Both the position numbers and the translations under genes were made by a program. The notes beneath the pieces are model-generated. The model was not told the DNA's origin. It did not search any database and worked only from the letters and a program-made list of their open reading frames with translations. A DNA stretch of 64,000 nt from Eukaryota sp. TZLM1-RC (Eukaryota; Metamonada: BaSk clade), in the NCBI GenBank assembly GCA_040285825.1, contig JAUPSS010000002.1, positions 310,001 to 374,000 on the forward strand, given 5' to 3'. This document shows, one piece after another, positions 21,320 to 31,283 of this stretch (position 1 is its first letter; each line of letters starts with the position of its first letter).

Positions 21320-21431
21320 TGTATGGTTAGACATATACAGAATAGAGAAGATATTTATTAAAATTTCACTGGCCCTTATAAAGGCCGTCACTGGTGAAGT
21401 CTATACTAGACCAATTGTCCACAGTACAACA
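21320..21431 (-). repeat. 5' LTR of Ty3 copy A
   Basis: 112-bp segment. On the minus strand it starts TGTTGTAC and ends ...CCATACA. It contains AATAAA (minus strand) and a CACCAGTGA box next to a GGCCTTTATAAGG motif. Two close relatives are at 47706-47831 and 62204-62333, all on the same strand relative to their Ty3 sequence. Confidence 0.65.
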
Positions 21432-22134
21432 GCTGCAAAAAATATTCAACTTAAGAAGAAAGCGGAATTGTGGCCGGAAAGATACATTTGCCCAGAAGCT
21501 CTGTTGAGGAGATGAATGGGGATCCTGAGCATTCTGAAACAAACTTTTTAAAAACTGATATTTTATTTTGGGTTATTTCAGAAACTAAAACTTTTGAGAC
21601 CGATCTACAAATACCTTAGTAGCATTTGGTAGATCCACTTAGATACATCAAGTCGCGAGGCTTTGTTCTGTGAAAGCAGTAGGTGTATTTAAGTGAGGTA
21701 GCCCATTGATGAAGATCATGATTGTCTTTGTCAAATGATGCTACATGTCTCTTACAGCCTGTGAGTAGACATTGAGAAAGTTGAAAACAGGAGTGAATTT
21801 CACAGGGGAATGCATGATGAGGGAAATTCACATTACGTGCTTCCGTTTCCGTTTTTACGTTTTACTTGACACGTATCGAACAGCCTTGACATCAGTCTGC
21901 GTTATGCAATTAGAATTTTTGAACACATCACAGGACATTCAATACTGTTCTATTTTAACCTAGCAGATACATAAAGTTAACCTCCTTTCTTATCTTGTGC
22001 AGTGCAGCATAGAATGGGCAATTGGTTGTAAAGAATTCTAACCCTGACTCATACTAATACATGCGAACGCGAATCTTTTCCATCACAAACTTGCTAACTC
22101 ACCTACCATCACCTATAGTTTCATTGTTTCTCTT
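21432..22134. other. Intergenic, no gene recognised
   Basis: No supportable gene. A minus-strand frame at 21616-21831 contains a Cys/His-rich stretch (CLLTGCKRHVASF...HDLHQW) but it is short and unsupported. Confidence 0.4.
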
Positions 22135-22983
22135 ATGAAACACTCTCTCTTAACTCCCGATACTTTACATCTAGATTCGGAAGGTCGAACAGTGTTGAAG
22201 ATTGAGAACACTTCCAAAAAGATTGTTTTGTTTAGAGTTAGAACCAACAACCCTTCATATGTCTTTTCTTCTTTTTGCGATGTTATAGAGAACCAATCTA
22301 TTAAAGAGATTCAAGTTCGCCTCAAGCACACTGGTGGCTTGCATGACAAAATTAAACTCGATTATATAGACATTACAAAAAAGAAAAAGGAAGTCAAAAT
22401 TGAGACAATGAGCCGCCAAGAACTCCACTCTTGGTGTAAGAAGCTAATGACCAACTCCAAAAAACACGTTCAAAACTTGATCATTCCAATAAAAGTTCCA
22501 TCAGCGCTCAAAGTACCTACTGAGTTGGAAGTGTCAAGAACCAGTATTGTCCCTATGATTCCCTCTGTCGAAAAAAACTTCACTGAATCAGAAACGAAGA
22601 TTTACCTGCAGCAAAGATTACAACTGGTGCAAACAGAGAAACAACAACTTGAAAAAAATCTTAATGTGGTGAAGGCTAGTGTTGAGAATAACCAAGTTAG
22701 GGGTAACGCATTGTTTCAACAATTTCTTGAATTAGATGTACAAAAAGATACTTTGGCAAAGCACGCTAAAGAGCTGCTAACTTCTATAAAAACAGCTAGT
22801 GATCGAATGAGACGATCGTTGGCCAATAAGAAACGATTGACTACCGAGTACAAAAACTTGAAGATTCAACTGGAACTTTTAGACCTTAAACTTGCTCAAT
22901 TGGAGTCATCAAAGTTCACAAACTTTGTTTATAGCTCATTTGCTGCCTGTTTGGGAATTTATTGTTTGTTTCAACTTTTGTAA
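22135..22983 (+). CDS. VAP-like ER membrane protein (MSP domain, coiled coil, C-terminal anchor)
   Basis: 282-residue single-exon protein with the three-part layout of VAMP-associated proteins: an N-terminal major-sperm-protein fold (about residues 1-110, with LHLDSEGRTVLKIENTSKKIVLFRVRTNNPSYVF), a long coiled coil (about 160-258) and a hydrophobic C-terminal anchor (about 262-282, FVYSSFAACLGIYCLFQLL). VAPs sit in the ER membrane and recruit FFAT-motif proteins at membrane contact sites. The classical P-x-x-G-x-I loop is not obvious. The gene converges on CFAP410 with a 75-bp spacer that holds an AATAAA-type signal. Confidence 0.75.
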   Translation: MKHSLLTPDTLHLDSEGRTVLKIENTSKKIVLFRVRTNNPSYVFSSFCDVIENQSIKEIQVRLKHTGGLHDKIKLDYIDITKKKKEVKIETMSRQELHSWCKKLMTNSKKHVQNLIIPIKVPSALKVPTELEVSRTSIVPMIPSVEKNFTESETKIYLQQRLQLVQTEKQQLEKNLNVVKASVENNQVRGNALFQQFLELDVQKDTLAKHAKELLTSIKTASDRMRRSLANKKRLTTEYKNLKIQLELLDLKLAQLESSKFTNFVYSSFAACLGIYCLFQLL

Positions 22984-23058
22984 TTTAATTGTAACTATTA
23001 ATAAATACTTATTTTTATAAACAAATAAACTAATTATGATACAACGCAAGCATGGAGA

Positions 23059-23700
23059 TCACCGTTTGAGGTCCATCTGCCTCTCCAATTCCGCCCTAAC
23101 GACCCTTAAAGCATCAGCATCCAGTTCTCGGAGAATATAACAAGCCGCTCTTACAAGGTTTTGTGTAGAACCTTCCATATCTCTCAATGGCTTCCCCTTT
23201 CGTTCAACAAGTTTATCATCCTTCTCTATTTCAACTGCCACAGGTTCGATTGATGGAGGATGAATAGAGGGAAGTTGCAGGGAAGAAGGGACTTTGAACT
23301 CAGATGCCATTTGACGTTCAGAAGGACTGACATCGCTATTATCTAGATTAGTTAATTGAGGAAGGTAATGTAAAACATAAAGTCTATAGTCCTGGACGGT
23401 GATACATGGATTAGAACACAGCCATAGGGTACGAAGATTCCCTAGTTTACGTAAATGTTGAATCTCTCTAACGTCTGAGATCTTATTGTTCCGTAGATAT
23501 AGTTCTTTTAAGCTGTTACAGTCTCCAAAGTCAATCAAGGATGTTATCTCATTAACAGACAGGCTAAGCACCTCCACATTGGGCATTTGACGAACAATAG
23601 AGATATCGCTGAGACTTTTTGCCCAAAGATTGATGTTGCGAACATCATTAAGCGAGCTACAACCTGTTGCTGAAAGCACAAGTGACTGTGAAAGGCGCAT
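23059..23700 (-). CDS. CFAP410 (C21orf2)-like leucine-rich-repeat ciliary protein
   Basis: 213 residues from the ATG at 23700 (MRLSQSLVLSATG). The N-terminal half has leucine-rich repeats: INLWAKSLSDISIVRQMPNVEVLSLSVNEI, then LKELYLRNNKI, then LRTLWLCSNPC, capped by DYRLYVLHYLPQLTNLD. This order and wording match CFAP410, a conserved ciliary and basal-body protein that binds NEK1. The C-terminus (ACYILRELDADALRVVRAELE) matches the short helical domain of that family. A longer frame begins at 23772, but the extra N-terminus (MWLECWKL...) has no counterpart, so I chose 23700. Convergent with the VAP-like gene. Confidence 0.85.
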   Translation of the reverse strand: MRLSQSLVLSATGCSSLNDVRNINLWAKSLSDISIVRQMPNVEVLSLSVNEITSLIDFGDCNSLKELYLRNNKISDVREIQHLRKLGNLRTLWLCSNPCITVQDYRLYVLHYLPQLTNLDNSDVSPSERQMASEFKVPSSLQLPSIHPPSIEPVAVEIEKDDKLVERKGKPLRDMEGSTQNLVRAACYILRELDADALRVVRAELERQMDLKR

Positions 23701-24138
23701 TATAATTTTTGTGGTTTTCACTAAAAATGCATTCTTTATCCAAAATATCAATTTCCAGCACTCCAACCACATCCACTTGTTTAAACTTAACCATACGGAG
23801 ATGACCGGCTTATATCAAAATACGTTGGATTTGAAGACTCTTATTGAGGTTTTCTAAAAGCTAGGGGTCTTGTGTTCAAAAAGTACTCGCTTATTGCAAT
23901 CTTCCACTGGTTTCTCGATGCAGAGATATCTCTTGACGAAACCATCCCACTTTCTGGACATTCAAAGTAGGCTTTAAACTATTTCCTTTCTCCATTTTGA
24001 TTCTCTATTTGATTCATTTATCCCCTTGTCTTGAAACTGGACATCTGAATACTTATGATAAGCTTGTCTCTCTACTTCACACTCCTCACACTCTTTCTAC
24101 TCATCTTTGCTTCATAGAAGATGCTCTCACTTCCAACG
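23701..24138. other. Upstream region of CFAP410, no gene recognised
   Basis: No coding signal on either strand that I can support. Confidence 0.4.
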
Positions 24139-24489
24139 ATTACACCAACCCAGGCTTCTTTAAAGTTGTAAAGAACTTTAAGAACTTTACCCTACCTTAC
24201 TTTACTTTAAGGATCAAAATTATAAAGTTCCAATTTTTCAATAAGCAAAAGTATTTTTATCTGTTCAATAGGAACGGTTGGTAGGGAGGTCATTGAGCAC
24301 AAAAAGTGTTGGAAAGGTGTGAGAATATTATTGAAGAGGGAATTTAGAGAAAGGGACAAAAGGATTGAGGCAAACTTAATTGAACTTCTAACTTTAAGCT
24401 TAAAGTAAAGTGCACTAAAGTAAAGTTCTTTAAGAGCTTTAAGAAAAAATTTTCATCAACTTTAAAGAAACCTGCACCAACCTAATCAT
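24139..24489. mobile_element. Foldback (MITE-like) element
   Basis: About 350 bp bounded by imperfect inverted repeats. The left end, GATTACACCAACCCAGGC then TTCTTTAAAGTTG, is the reverse complement, with a few mismatches, of the right end CAACTTTAAAGAAACCTG then CACCAACCTAATC. The interior is rich in CTTTAAAG/AACTTTAAG palindromic words. No ORF. Consistent with a non-autonomous DNA transposon; superfamily unknown. Confidence 0.6.
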
Positions 24490-25599
24490 TTCTGGTCCGT
24501 TGTTGATGGTACAAAAATTGTTACTTGGTTACCGATACATCGTCATATACCAACTCCTGTCTTCACTTGTATTACCATCAGTTATCAATATACACCCTTA
24601 TACCTCTGGTATCGTTTGTTCACTCTCTACGAATCAACTCACTCCAATCTCAACGGACTATGTTGATAATCCATTACCTATGGTGTCTGACGTGATCTCC
24701 CTCAACCTTCCCTGTACGACCAACAACTCTCTCATCAGTTCCTTCTCTGTCTTTTATCGTGGATCTCCTTATATTCTCAATCTTAAAGTTGCTCAAATCA
24801 GTTACCAAATCAGTTTCCCAACTTGTAGGCTATTCCGGTTTTGTTTCTTAGTGTGTGATAACTTGAGTGCTTTCCAAATCTTCAAAATCTGAGTTTGATT
24901 TGAGTTGAGTCGCTTATTATCCTCATGGGTTGACGTGAAGTTTCAATATCAGTTTTTTAAAATTGCTTGTATCAATATAATGAAAGCAAAGCAATGTAGA
25001 GGAAAGTATACAATGACTATTCCTTGATTTTTGTTATTTTTTGCCGTCCTTATGAATGCAATTTGGTATCAAAGCAGGTTCAAAATGCTGTAGATTCAAC
25101 TAAATTTGATTACCAACAGAAGATATGGGAATTCAGTGAGAAAGTTTGCTCTGAATGCGGCTAATGATGATTATTCAGTTCACAACAAAGACTACGTGCA
25201 AAGGCTGCAGTTTTCTTAAACATTCGTGTGACTGTATAATCGTTGGGAGATTCATTCTTATAGATGAAATATTTTAACACAATGCTTCAGTGTAACAGAA
25301 CTCTTTATGAACTAGTTCAATCTTTAACTGAAACAACAATCCAGAAATATCCCAGAACGTTTGACGTTTGACAACGATAGTAAAATTGCAAAAACAGATG
25401 TTTGTCCAATTGTAGTTCCATCTCTTCAATAGATTCAAAGAAAAAGCTGAACGACTTATCTTACCTTTTCTTTACGTGTCAAAAATCACTAATGGTGTTG
25501 ATTCATCAGTATTTGTTGCAATCGTTCTGTTCCATATTTAATTAAATAGAATGTCTACATGTTTTCGGATCTTGGTAATATATTGGATCTTGGTTTGGT
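24490..25599. other. Intergenic, no gene recognised
   Basis: Contains a 130-codon plus-strand frame (24500-24892) with no recognisable domain, probably fortuitous or decayed transposon sequence. The rest is AT-rich. Confidence 0.4.
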
Positions 25600-25970
25600 T
25601 CAAATTACTTATGAAGCTTTAAAACTTAACAAAATAAATTGACAACTAATAGAACGAAACTTATTGAACCAAGATTCCCTCTACAAACTCCTGATCAGCT
25701 TGTTTTCTCGCTATAGCTTCCCTAATTCGATTAAAGAATCGTAGTGACGAATTCAAGAATGTCATCAAAGATGTCAAAAGTCTTCATTACTATTTCTTCA
25801 ATCATTTTTCCCATATCTTCCCAACACAAAGGTGACAAACAACCAGTCACAAAGACATCCCAGAAATGATATCCGCAATTCTTCAGGATATTTGAGTTGC
25901 TCTGATTGTTTTTTGAGTTTGATTTTGTACACCTATTAAGAGCATTGTTTTGGTAATTGTCTAAAAACAA
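25600..25970 (-). mobile_element. Non-LTR retrotransposon fragment, subfamily A (diverged 3' end)
   Basis: On the minus strand, RFFNRIREAIARKQADQEFVEGILVQ-stop (25660-25740) matches the subfamily A C-terminus. Upstream, MIEEIVMKTFDIF corresponds to the family's IVQEKTMKRFDIF. This is an old, diverged copy. Confidence 0.65.
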
Positions 25971-26046
25971 GTGAAAGAAAACCGTTTATTCGGTTCATAC
26001 TAATAAACCCAATAAATATATACAAAACAAAAAATATTAAATAAAA

Positions 26047-27141
26047 TTAATCAAAATACAAATGAGCAATCGAGTGGTTGCATGGTTGAGGCAGAAACTC
26101 AGAGAATTCTTCCAAATTCCTGAATAGACCATTTTTCAAAGGAGAGACCGTCAAAAAAGCAGGGGTAGAAGCCCTGAATCCAGTGTCACAGCCATCAGAA
26201 ACACAGTCAAAAACGGAAGTTAGGTCGTAATCATCTATCATATTGACCCTTTTGAATGGAGGAGTTACTGGAGGATCAAAAAAAAGATTCATGTCAAAAC
26301 AAGGCGGATTTGATGGTTCAATCTTTTTAAACGTTAGCTGATGACCCTCAGTCAAAAACTCAATGGTTTCCAATTCCTTCACCCCATCATCCACCAACCT
26401 GACCTCAATTTGTTCTTCAGACACAATGCCTGGAGCAGTAACTAAGAAAAGGTCCCTGTCCGGGAATAATGAGAGTAAATCTTCATTGTAAAGTTCAAAA
26501 TTAGAGTCAGCTAATGAACGATCTAAGATAGATTCAATACTTAACAGTGCTTCATCGAGCTTTTCCTCAATCTTTTGCAACGAATTGACCTCCGCAACAA
26601 TGTCAAAATGCTGCATAGAAGGTGCTGGTGAGGTAGAGGATGGGTCATTAGATTCTGTGAACAAGGCAGCGGCAGAATCAACACCGAGGTAGTGAATGAT
26701 GTTCTTGGGACCTTTAGTTATTAGTCCAATTCCTTCAAGTACATTGGTGATGTCATAAATGCGGCGCTTGGGAACCTCCAAGACCTCACAAGCATCGTTG
26801 AGGTTAAGTTGAGCATCGTTGGCTTCACATAAAAGATGTAGGAAACGACGAGTGAGACAACCAAGGGTTGAGTTCTCTTTAGCCTTTCCTTGAGAACTTG
26901 TTGATTGAGAGGGCTTTCGAGGTTCCGGAGAAGGGGATTGCCGAATAACGGAGGTTGTAGCTGTAGTTGTCACAGGAATAGAAGTGGGAGGAATCTTGCT
27001 GGGGGATGTAAAGTCTGCTTCCGAAAGTGGGAGGTTGGCAAATAAACATGGTGTAGATTGAGAGCGAAACAACTGAGGAGTTGACAGTTCTTGAACAAGT
27101 TCGTCCTGTAGTACTGACAGAAGATGTGTATCAGTCATCAT
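26047..27141 (-). CDS. E2F transcription factor
   Basis: 364-residue single-exon protein. The winged-helix DNA-binding domain is at about residues 91-153 and includes PKRRIYDITNVLEGIGLI, the signature that separates E2F1-6 from DP proteins. It is followed by a short coiled coil (VAEVNSLQKIEEKLDEALLSIE) and a marked-box-like region (LFLVTAPGIVSEEQIEVRL). It should therefore heterodimerise with a DP partner and control S-phase genes. An acidic/aromatic stretch near the C-terminus (DDYDLTSVFD) could be a pocket-protein contact, but that is speculative. The N-terminal 90 residues are Ser/Pro/Thr-rich. Both ends of the gene are flanked by transposon remnants. Confidence 0.85.
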   Translation of the reverse strand: MMTDTHLLSVLQDELVQELSTPQLFRSQSTPCLFANLPLSEADFTSPSKIPPTSIPVTTTATTSVIRQSPSPEPRKPSQSTSSQGKAKENSTLGCLTRRFLHLLCEANDAQLNLNDACEVLEVPKRRIYDITNVLEGIGLITKGPKNIIHYLGVDSAAALFTESNDPSSTSPAPSMQHFDIVAEVNSLQKIEEKLDEALLSIESILDRSLADSNFELYNEDLLSLFPDRDLFLVTAPGIVSEEQIEVRLVDDGVKELETIEFLTEGHQLTFKKIEPSNPPCFDMNLFFDPPVTPPFKRVNMIDDYDLTSVFDCVSDGCDTGFRASTPAFLTVSPLKNGLFRNLEEFSEFLPQPCNHSIAHLYFD

Positions 27142-27673
27142 TTCCAGAGTGGGAAGGGTTCAAAATTATTTAGTGTCTTTACCAGTGATATTTGCACCTT
27201 TTTGACTAACACCGTAATGATGTTTTACCAAAAACTGAAAAGCCATTATTTCTTGACGCCGTGCTTGTGGTCACATCTCAAAGTGAGGAGGAAAATTCTC
27301 TTAGCCCAATGACAAAAAAAACTTAACAAAATGCTCGTTATGCTGATTGTTGGATTTCTATGATTAAAACTTTAAAGACAAACTTGTTCCAACATTTTTA
27401 TTAAAAAAAAGGAATAAGTAGTATTTTGTATTACACAATTGAAAAATTGATTGTGAACTTCAAAAGTATCAAATAAGAGCATTACTTGATTACTTGGATC
27501 ATTCTGTTGATGTTTTCTATAACGTTAAAAGAAACAATAACGTTCTGAAGAGGCAAGATAAAAAAACTTTTCATCATTTATTAGTAAAGTTAAATCTCTG
27601 CTTTTAGAAAGATGTAGGGATATTGATAGTGAAACATTTGCAATGAGAAAAAGTCTCGCCAATTAGTTCGCTT
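27142..27673. other. Upstream region of E2F, no gene recognised
   Basis: AT-rich with no coding signal that I can support. Confidence 0.4.
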
Positions 27674-27900
27674 TTGATTAATGGCCATATCCTTCATTTA
27701 CTTCACCCTATTTCTAAAAGGGAAAAGTATTCAAAATTTGATTGTTCGTCAAAATCAAATTTGTATTTAAGAGCCATGTTCTACATTATTAATTTTTTTA
27801 AAGATGAGGAGAATGAGCTCTTCCATGCCCAGCCTTTGAAAAATTGTTGTTTACCATCTTATATCGAAACTGGCAAGTTTATTTGACTTGTTCTTTACCG
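27674..27900 (+). pseudogene. Possible Fanzor-like N-terminal fragment
   Basis: A short frame ends ELFHAQPLKNCCLPSYIETGKF. The spacing F-x-A-x-PL...P-x-YI resembles the pre-RuvC segment of the Fanzor-like copy at 60-62 kb (PLY...PRYLPIDTRTIW). Weak evidence. Confidence 0.25.
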
Positions 27901-28001
27901 AATTCAGGAACATTCTTGGTAAAATATTGGGCTTATCAATGCAATGATCAAACTGCTGATTTGTTCTTATGGGACATCATTTAAAAATGGGCAAGATTAA
28001 A

Positions 28002-28720
28002 AACACGAACCTTTATTCCGAAAATTCTAGAATCTAGAAAAATTCTATGACTGATGTTTTAGGATTGAAACCATCTGTAGAAAAGCTTATCTCGGCTTTG
28101 CATCAAAAGACTTTTATAGTACGTTTATTGTGGAACACAGAAGGGCATGTGACTCACTTTTTGTTCTTGCATAAAAAATCATTAAAGTACTATGAAAAAT
28201 TTCATACAGTGGTTCAAATTGATTGCACATACAAAACAGAAGTTAAGCAATTACCTCTATTGGCCATTGTGGGTATAACGCCGACGTTTATGACTTATCA
28301 TGTCGGATTTTATTACATGAAATCCGAAACAACTGTTGATTATACATGGATCCTTTCACAGTTACGGAGCATTTGTTCAGTAATTCCTGAAGAATTTGTG
28401 TTGGATCAGGAACAAGCGTTAAGAAAATCTCTCACAGATATTTATGCAGAAAGCCACCAAGTACTCTGTTTATGGCACATTTGGCAAAATATTCAGCGAC
28501 ATTGTCAAAAAAGATTCGGATCCAACTCAGAATTCAATTACTTTATAAACAGATTCCTGAGAATGGTCAATGAACCTAATGAAGATCAACATAATACTAC
28601 TTATGAAGAATTTCTCAATGAATTCAGCAACGTCCCTGATGTTTTACAATATGTGAAAAACGAGTGGATGACCAGAAGAGAGTCATTTATTAAATGTTTT
28701 TGCATGGTCGAAAATTCTTG
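28002..28720 (+). pseudogene. Mutator-like (MULE) transposase, N-terminal/catalytic part
   Basis: Reads the MULE transposase core: VVQIDCTYKTEVKQLPLLAIVGI (first catalytic Asp), FYYMKSETTVDYTWIL, then FVLDQEQALRKSL (second Asp) and HQVLCLWHIWQNIQRHC (C-x-x-H motif). This is the MURA/Jittery/FAR1 class of DDE transposase. Coding sequence stops at 28720, where a non-LTR element enters after the 17-bp sequence at 28704-28720. The remainder of the gene is found inverted at 30.6-31.28 kb. Confidence 0.75.
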
Positions 28721-29560
28721 TTTTTTTAAAACTGGAACATTTATTGAGATAAAAAAAACCCTCTAGAATTCAATATCCTCCAAACAAGCGTCACTATTAC
28801 TGAACCTACTCACAGCATTACGTTCATATTCTACACCAATAGCTAAAAGTGCTTCTGAAATCATTGTTGGAATAGACTTGAAAATGCAAAAAACAGTTCT
28901 ATTTATCCAGAAAGTGGAGTTCATTGTTTTACCAGACCTATTCATTAACACCTTTTTAAAATTTTCAAAAAAGTGCAACCCTGAAGGTCCAATATTGCCA
29001 TAAAGAGAAATTGCAAACGGCACAAACTGATATTTCACATGTTCCACTCTACCTAACTGTGCCAAAGGTTCTTCATATTTTTTTATCTTCTTTTTTTCGG
29101 CGTTAGATAACGGCGAATCAGCGGAATACACTAAACGAGCAGCAAAATTTTTGCAAACATCAACTGAGACAACATCTACAACATTGAGAACACCATCGAT
29201 CCCTGGAGCTACTAAATCTGCCGTTCTTTTACCAATGGAATCATCCGTTTGATCTGAAGACAGCTTACGTACTAGTGGCTCAATAAATGCCTCTATATTG
29301 AAACTTTTGCACATGGCATATAATTGATCACGAACTGAGTCATGAACAATTGAGCGATAAGTTATAAAATACTTACAGTTTAAAATATGGGAAAGCGTAA
29401 CAACACTCTTGCAGCGACAAATTAAATCATTTGGTAATGAACAAGGCCATAGAAAACATCTCATTCTCATTGCAGTGGTCCGTTGGTGATCATTAAGTAG
29501 AAGGCCATAGGAATTTGGGAGATTAGGCAACTTGAGCAACTGTCTTCAAGATCAATCAAA
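28721..29560 (-). mobile_element. Non-LTR retrotransposon fragment, subfamily B, copy 1
   Basis: Minus-strand copy nearly identical to copy 2 (31284-32360) over its whole length. The ORF (29539-28763) has a C-x-C...H...C finger (CRCKSVVTLSHILNC), a nuclease-like region (R-x-ADLVAPGIDGVLNVVDVVSVDV) and AEKKKIKKYEE. The 3' tail is T-rich and includes CTCAATAAATGTTCCAG (minus strand). It is shorter at the 5' side than copy 2. Confidence 0.75.
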
Positions 29561-29949
29561 TGTATCTATACAAATACAAAGCCTGAGCAAAATGATAATT
29601 AAACACTATAATACGTGATATTTAAGCTGCCGCAACTATTTTCTTTCGTGAAAAGGTTACAGTTGAAGGAGTTTTTTAGGTGATAACATTAGCATATTCA
29701 ATCAAGAGAACGTGTTGTTTCAATGAGTTCAAATAAAGTTTTTTTCATAATCTGATCAACTTGACACTTCTTTAATCTTTAATAGAAACCACTTAACCTA
29801 ACAATGATTCTTGACAGGACAACATTCACAACTTCTCTCTTACACGAACTTTATCTTCTCCGCTGTAAAGACTTGACAACGTCAGCAGAAACAACATTTC
29901 TTACTCCCTTACACCTACAATTGTCTCGTTCCTAACTAACAATAGTACG

Positions 29950-30345
29950 CTAACCACATTCGCTCTTGGCCTTTCTCCTGAGAACCAACCTAAATAGACA
30001 AAAGCTTGATTTCTTAAGCTTCTTCAAAACTATACATTGTTCTTCAACTTTCGCTTTCGCTACTGGTGATAATGTTTTGAGATCAGGTTGTTGCATCGGA
30101 CTCATAGGTATACCAGCACCTTCAGTACCCTTTCCAGCAGCCTTTAGACTGTCATCAGTGGGTTCAATAACTTTGGTTTGATACTGTTGTTTTCTAAACA
30201 CCTCTGATCTCTCTCTTCCATCCAGAATGTGTTCAGCCAACATCAGAATATCTAGAGCAGAATTGGTATCTCGATTCCAGAAGGTTTTGCATTGATTACA
30301 CTGCCTCAAACCCCATGAAACTGCTTGTCCACTTTTATAGTATTA
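29950..30345 (-). pseudogene. TnpB/Fanzor-like C-terminal fragment (zinc finger and RuvC-III)
   Basis: Minus-strand frame reading WGLRQCNQCKTFWNRDTNSALDILMLAEHI. C-x-x-C followed by W-N-R-D-T-N-S-A-L is the zinc finger plus RuvC-III of TnpB/Fanzor. The catalytic Asp is retained. No RuvC-I or -II could be read upstream; the tail after the motif is about 85 residues. Resembles the 10.6-kb fragment more than the other Fanzor-like copies. Confidence 0.55.
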
Positions 30346-30599
30346 CGTAATTGTCTTGTTTATTAAGATTAGGTTTGTGACATTGTTTTCCACTACAAAA
30401 TGAGTGGTAAATTTATTCAATTAAATTTATTTGAATAAAGGTGTTTTGACTCAACACAAACATTATGTCCGAAGGAGGGTTCTCTTCATCCTCCGTTACA
30501 AACAGTCAAAACCCATTCAAGGCATTGCCCATCACAGTCCAGAAATTCATACTATATTCCGACCTATTCCGACCTAATTCTCATAGCAGAAGCCATTTA

Positions 30600-31283
30600 C
30601 ATTATCAGTAAAACCCTTTAAGTAAGTTAGATTTGAGCTGCAGGGATTCATTAATTTTACCCTGGTGTCGGAAGATAAGACCTTTAATGTAGACTGCATA
30701 CTCACAAAGTCCATTGGTCTTGGTTAAGACATCATCTATTATAGAAAGACACGACTCAAAGTCTTGACGAGAGTAAAGTGTGTGTATAAGGTGATTCGAA
30801 TCCTCTCGAAATGTGGGTGACAGTTCAAGCAGTTTTGCTATGGTTTGAAGAGTTTCATTGGACCTTCCAAATACCAGTGATGTTGAAACATGGTTGTGTC
30901 CAAAGACTTACGTTCTTTCAACAACTGTTGCAACTGCTTACAACAAGGAAGACCTGTCTTCGCCATACACTCTTTTACACACACTTGAATCTCATCAGGA
31001 GTTCTTGACACAATTCTCACAACTTCCGCTGTCTTCTTGATGATGACATGAGATATCTTTCCATGAACTCTGTCGAACAACCTTGCTGCTACATTCTTAA
31101 GTGTCTTTCTTTTACTCAGCTCAATAGAACGTGATATTTTCTCCAACTGTTTTTCGTTGAACTTAGCAATCATAATGACACTTTGTCCGAACTGACGTTG
31201 ATTAATTTTGAGGTCTCGCTTCATTGCATAATGTCCTGACTCAACTTTGGACGTAGTTGTTTTGCCCAAGAATTTTCGACCAT
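30600..31283 (-). pseudogene. MULE transposase, C-terminal part (inverted relative to its N-terminal part)
   Basis: Minus-strand frame. LGKTTTSKVESGHYAMKRDL is the post-catalytic MULE motif (T-S-x-V-E-S-x-H), and CVKECMAKTGLPCCKQLQ resembles the SWIM-type zinc finger that follows in these proteins. Its 5' end carries the same 17 bp (reverse complement at 31267-31283) that ends the N-terminal fragment at 28720, so both are pieces of one gene. Confidence 0.75.

Noticed and set aside
24500-24892. 130-codon frame between CFAP410 and E2F as a gene
   Set aside because: No domain, no conserved motif, and it abuts a foldback element; probably fortuitous.
30811-31040. Plus-strand frames across 30.8-31.0 kb
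   Set aside because: They are antisense to the MULE C-terminal frame, which has the recognisable motifs.
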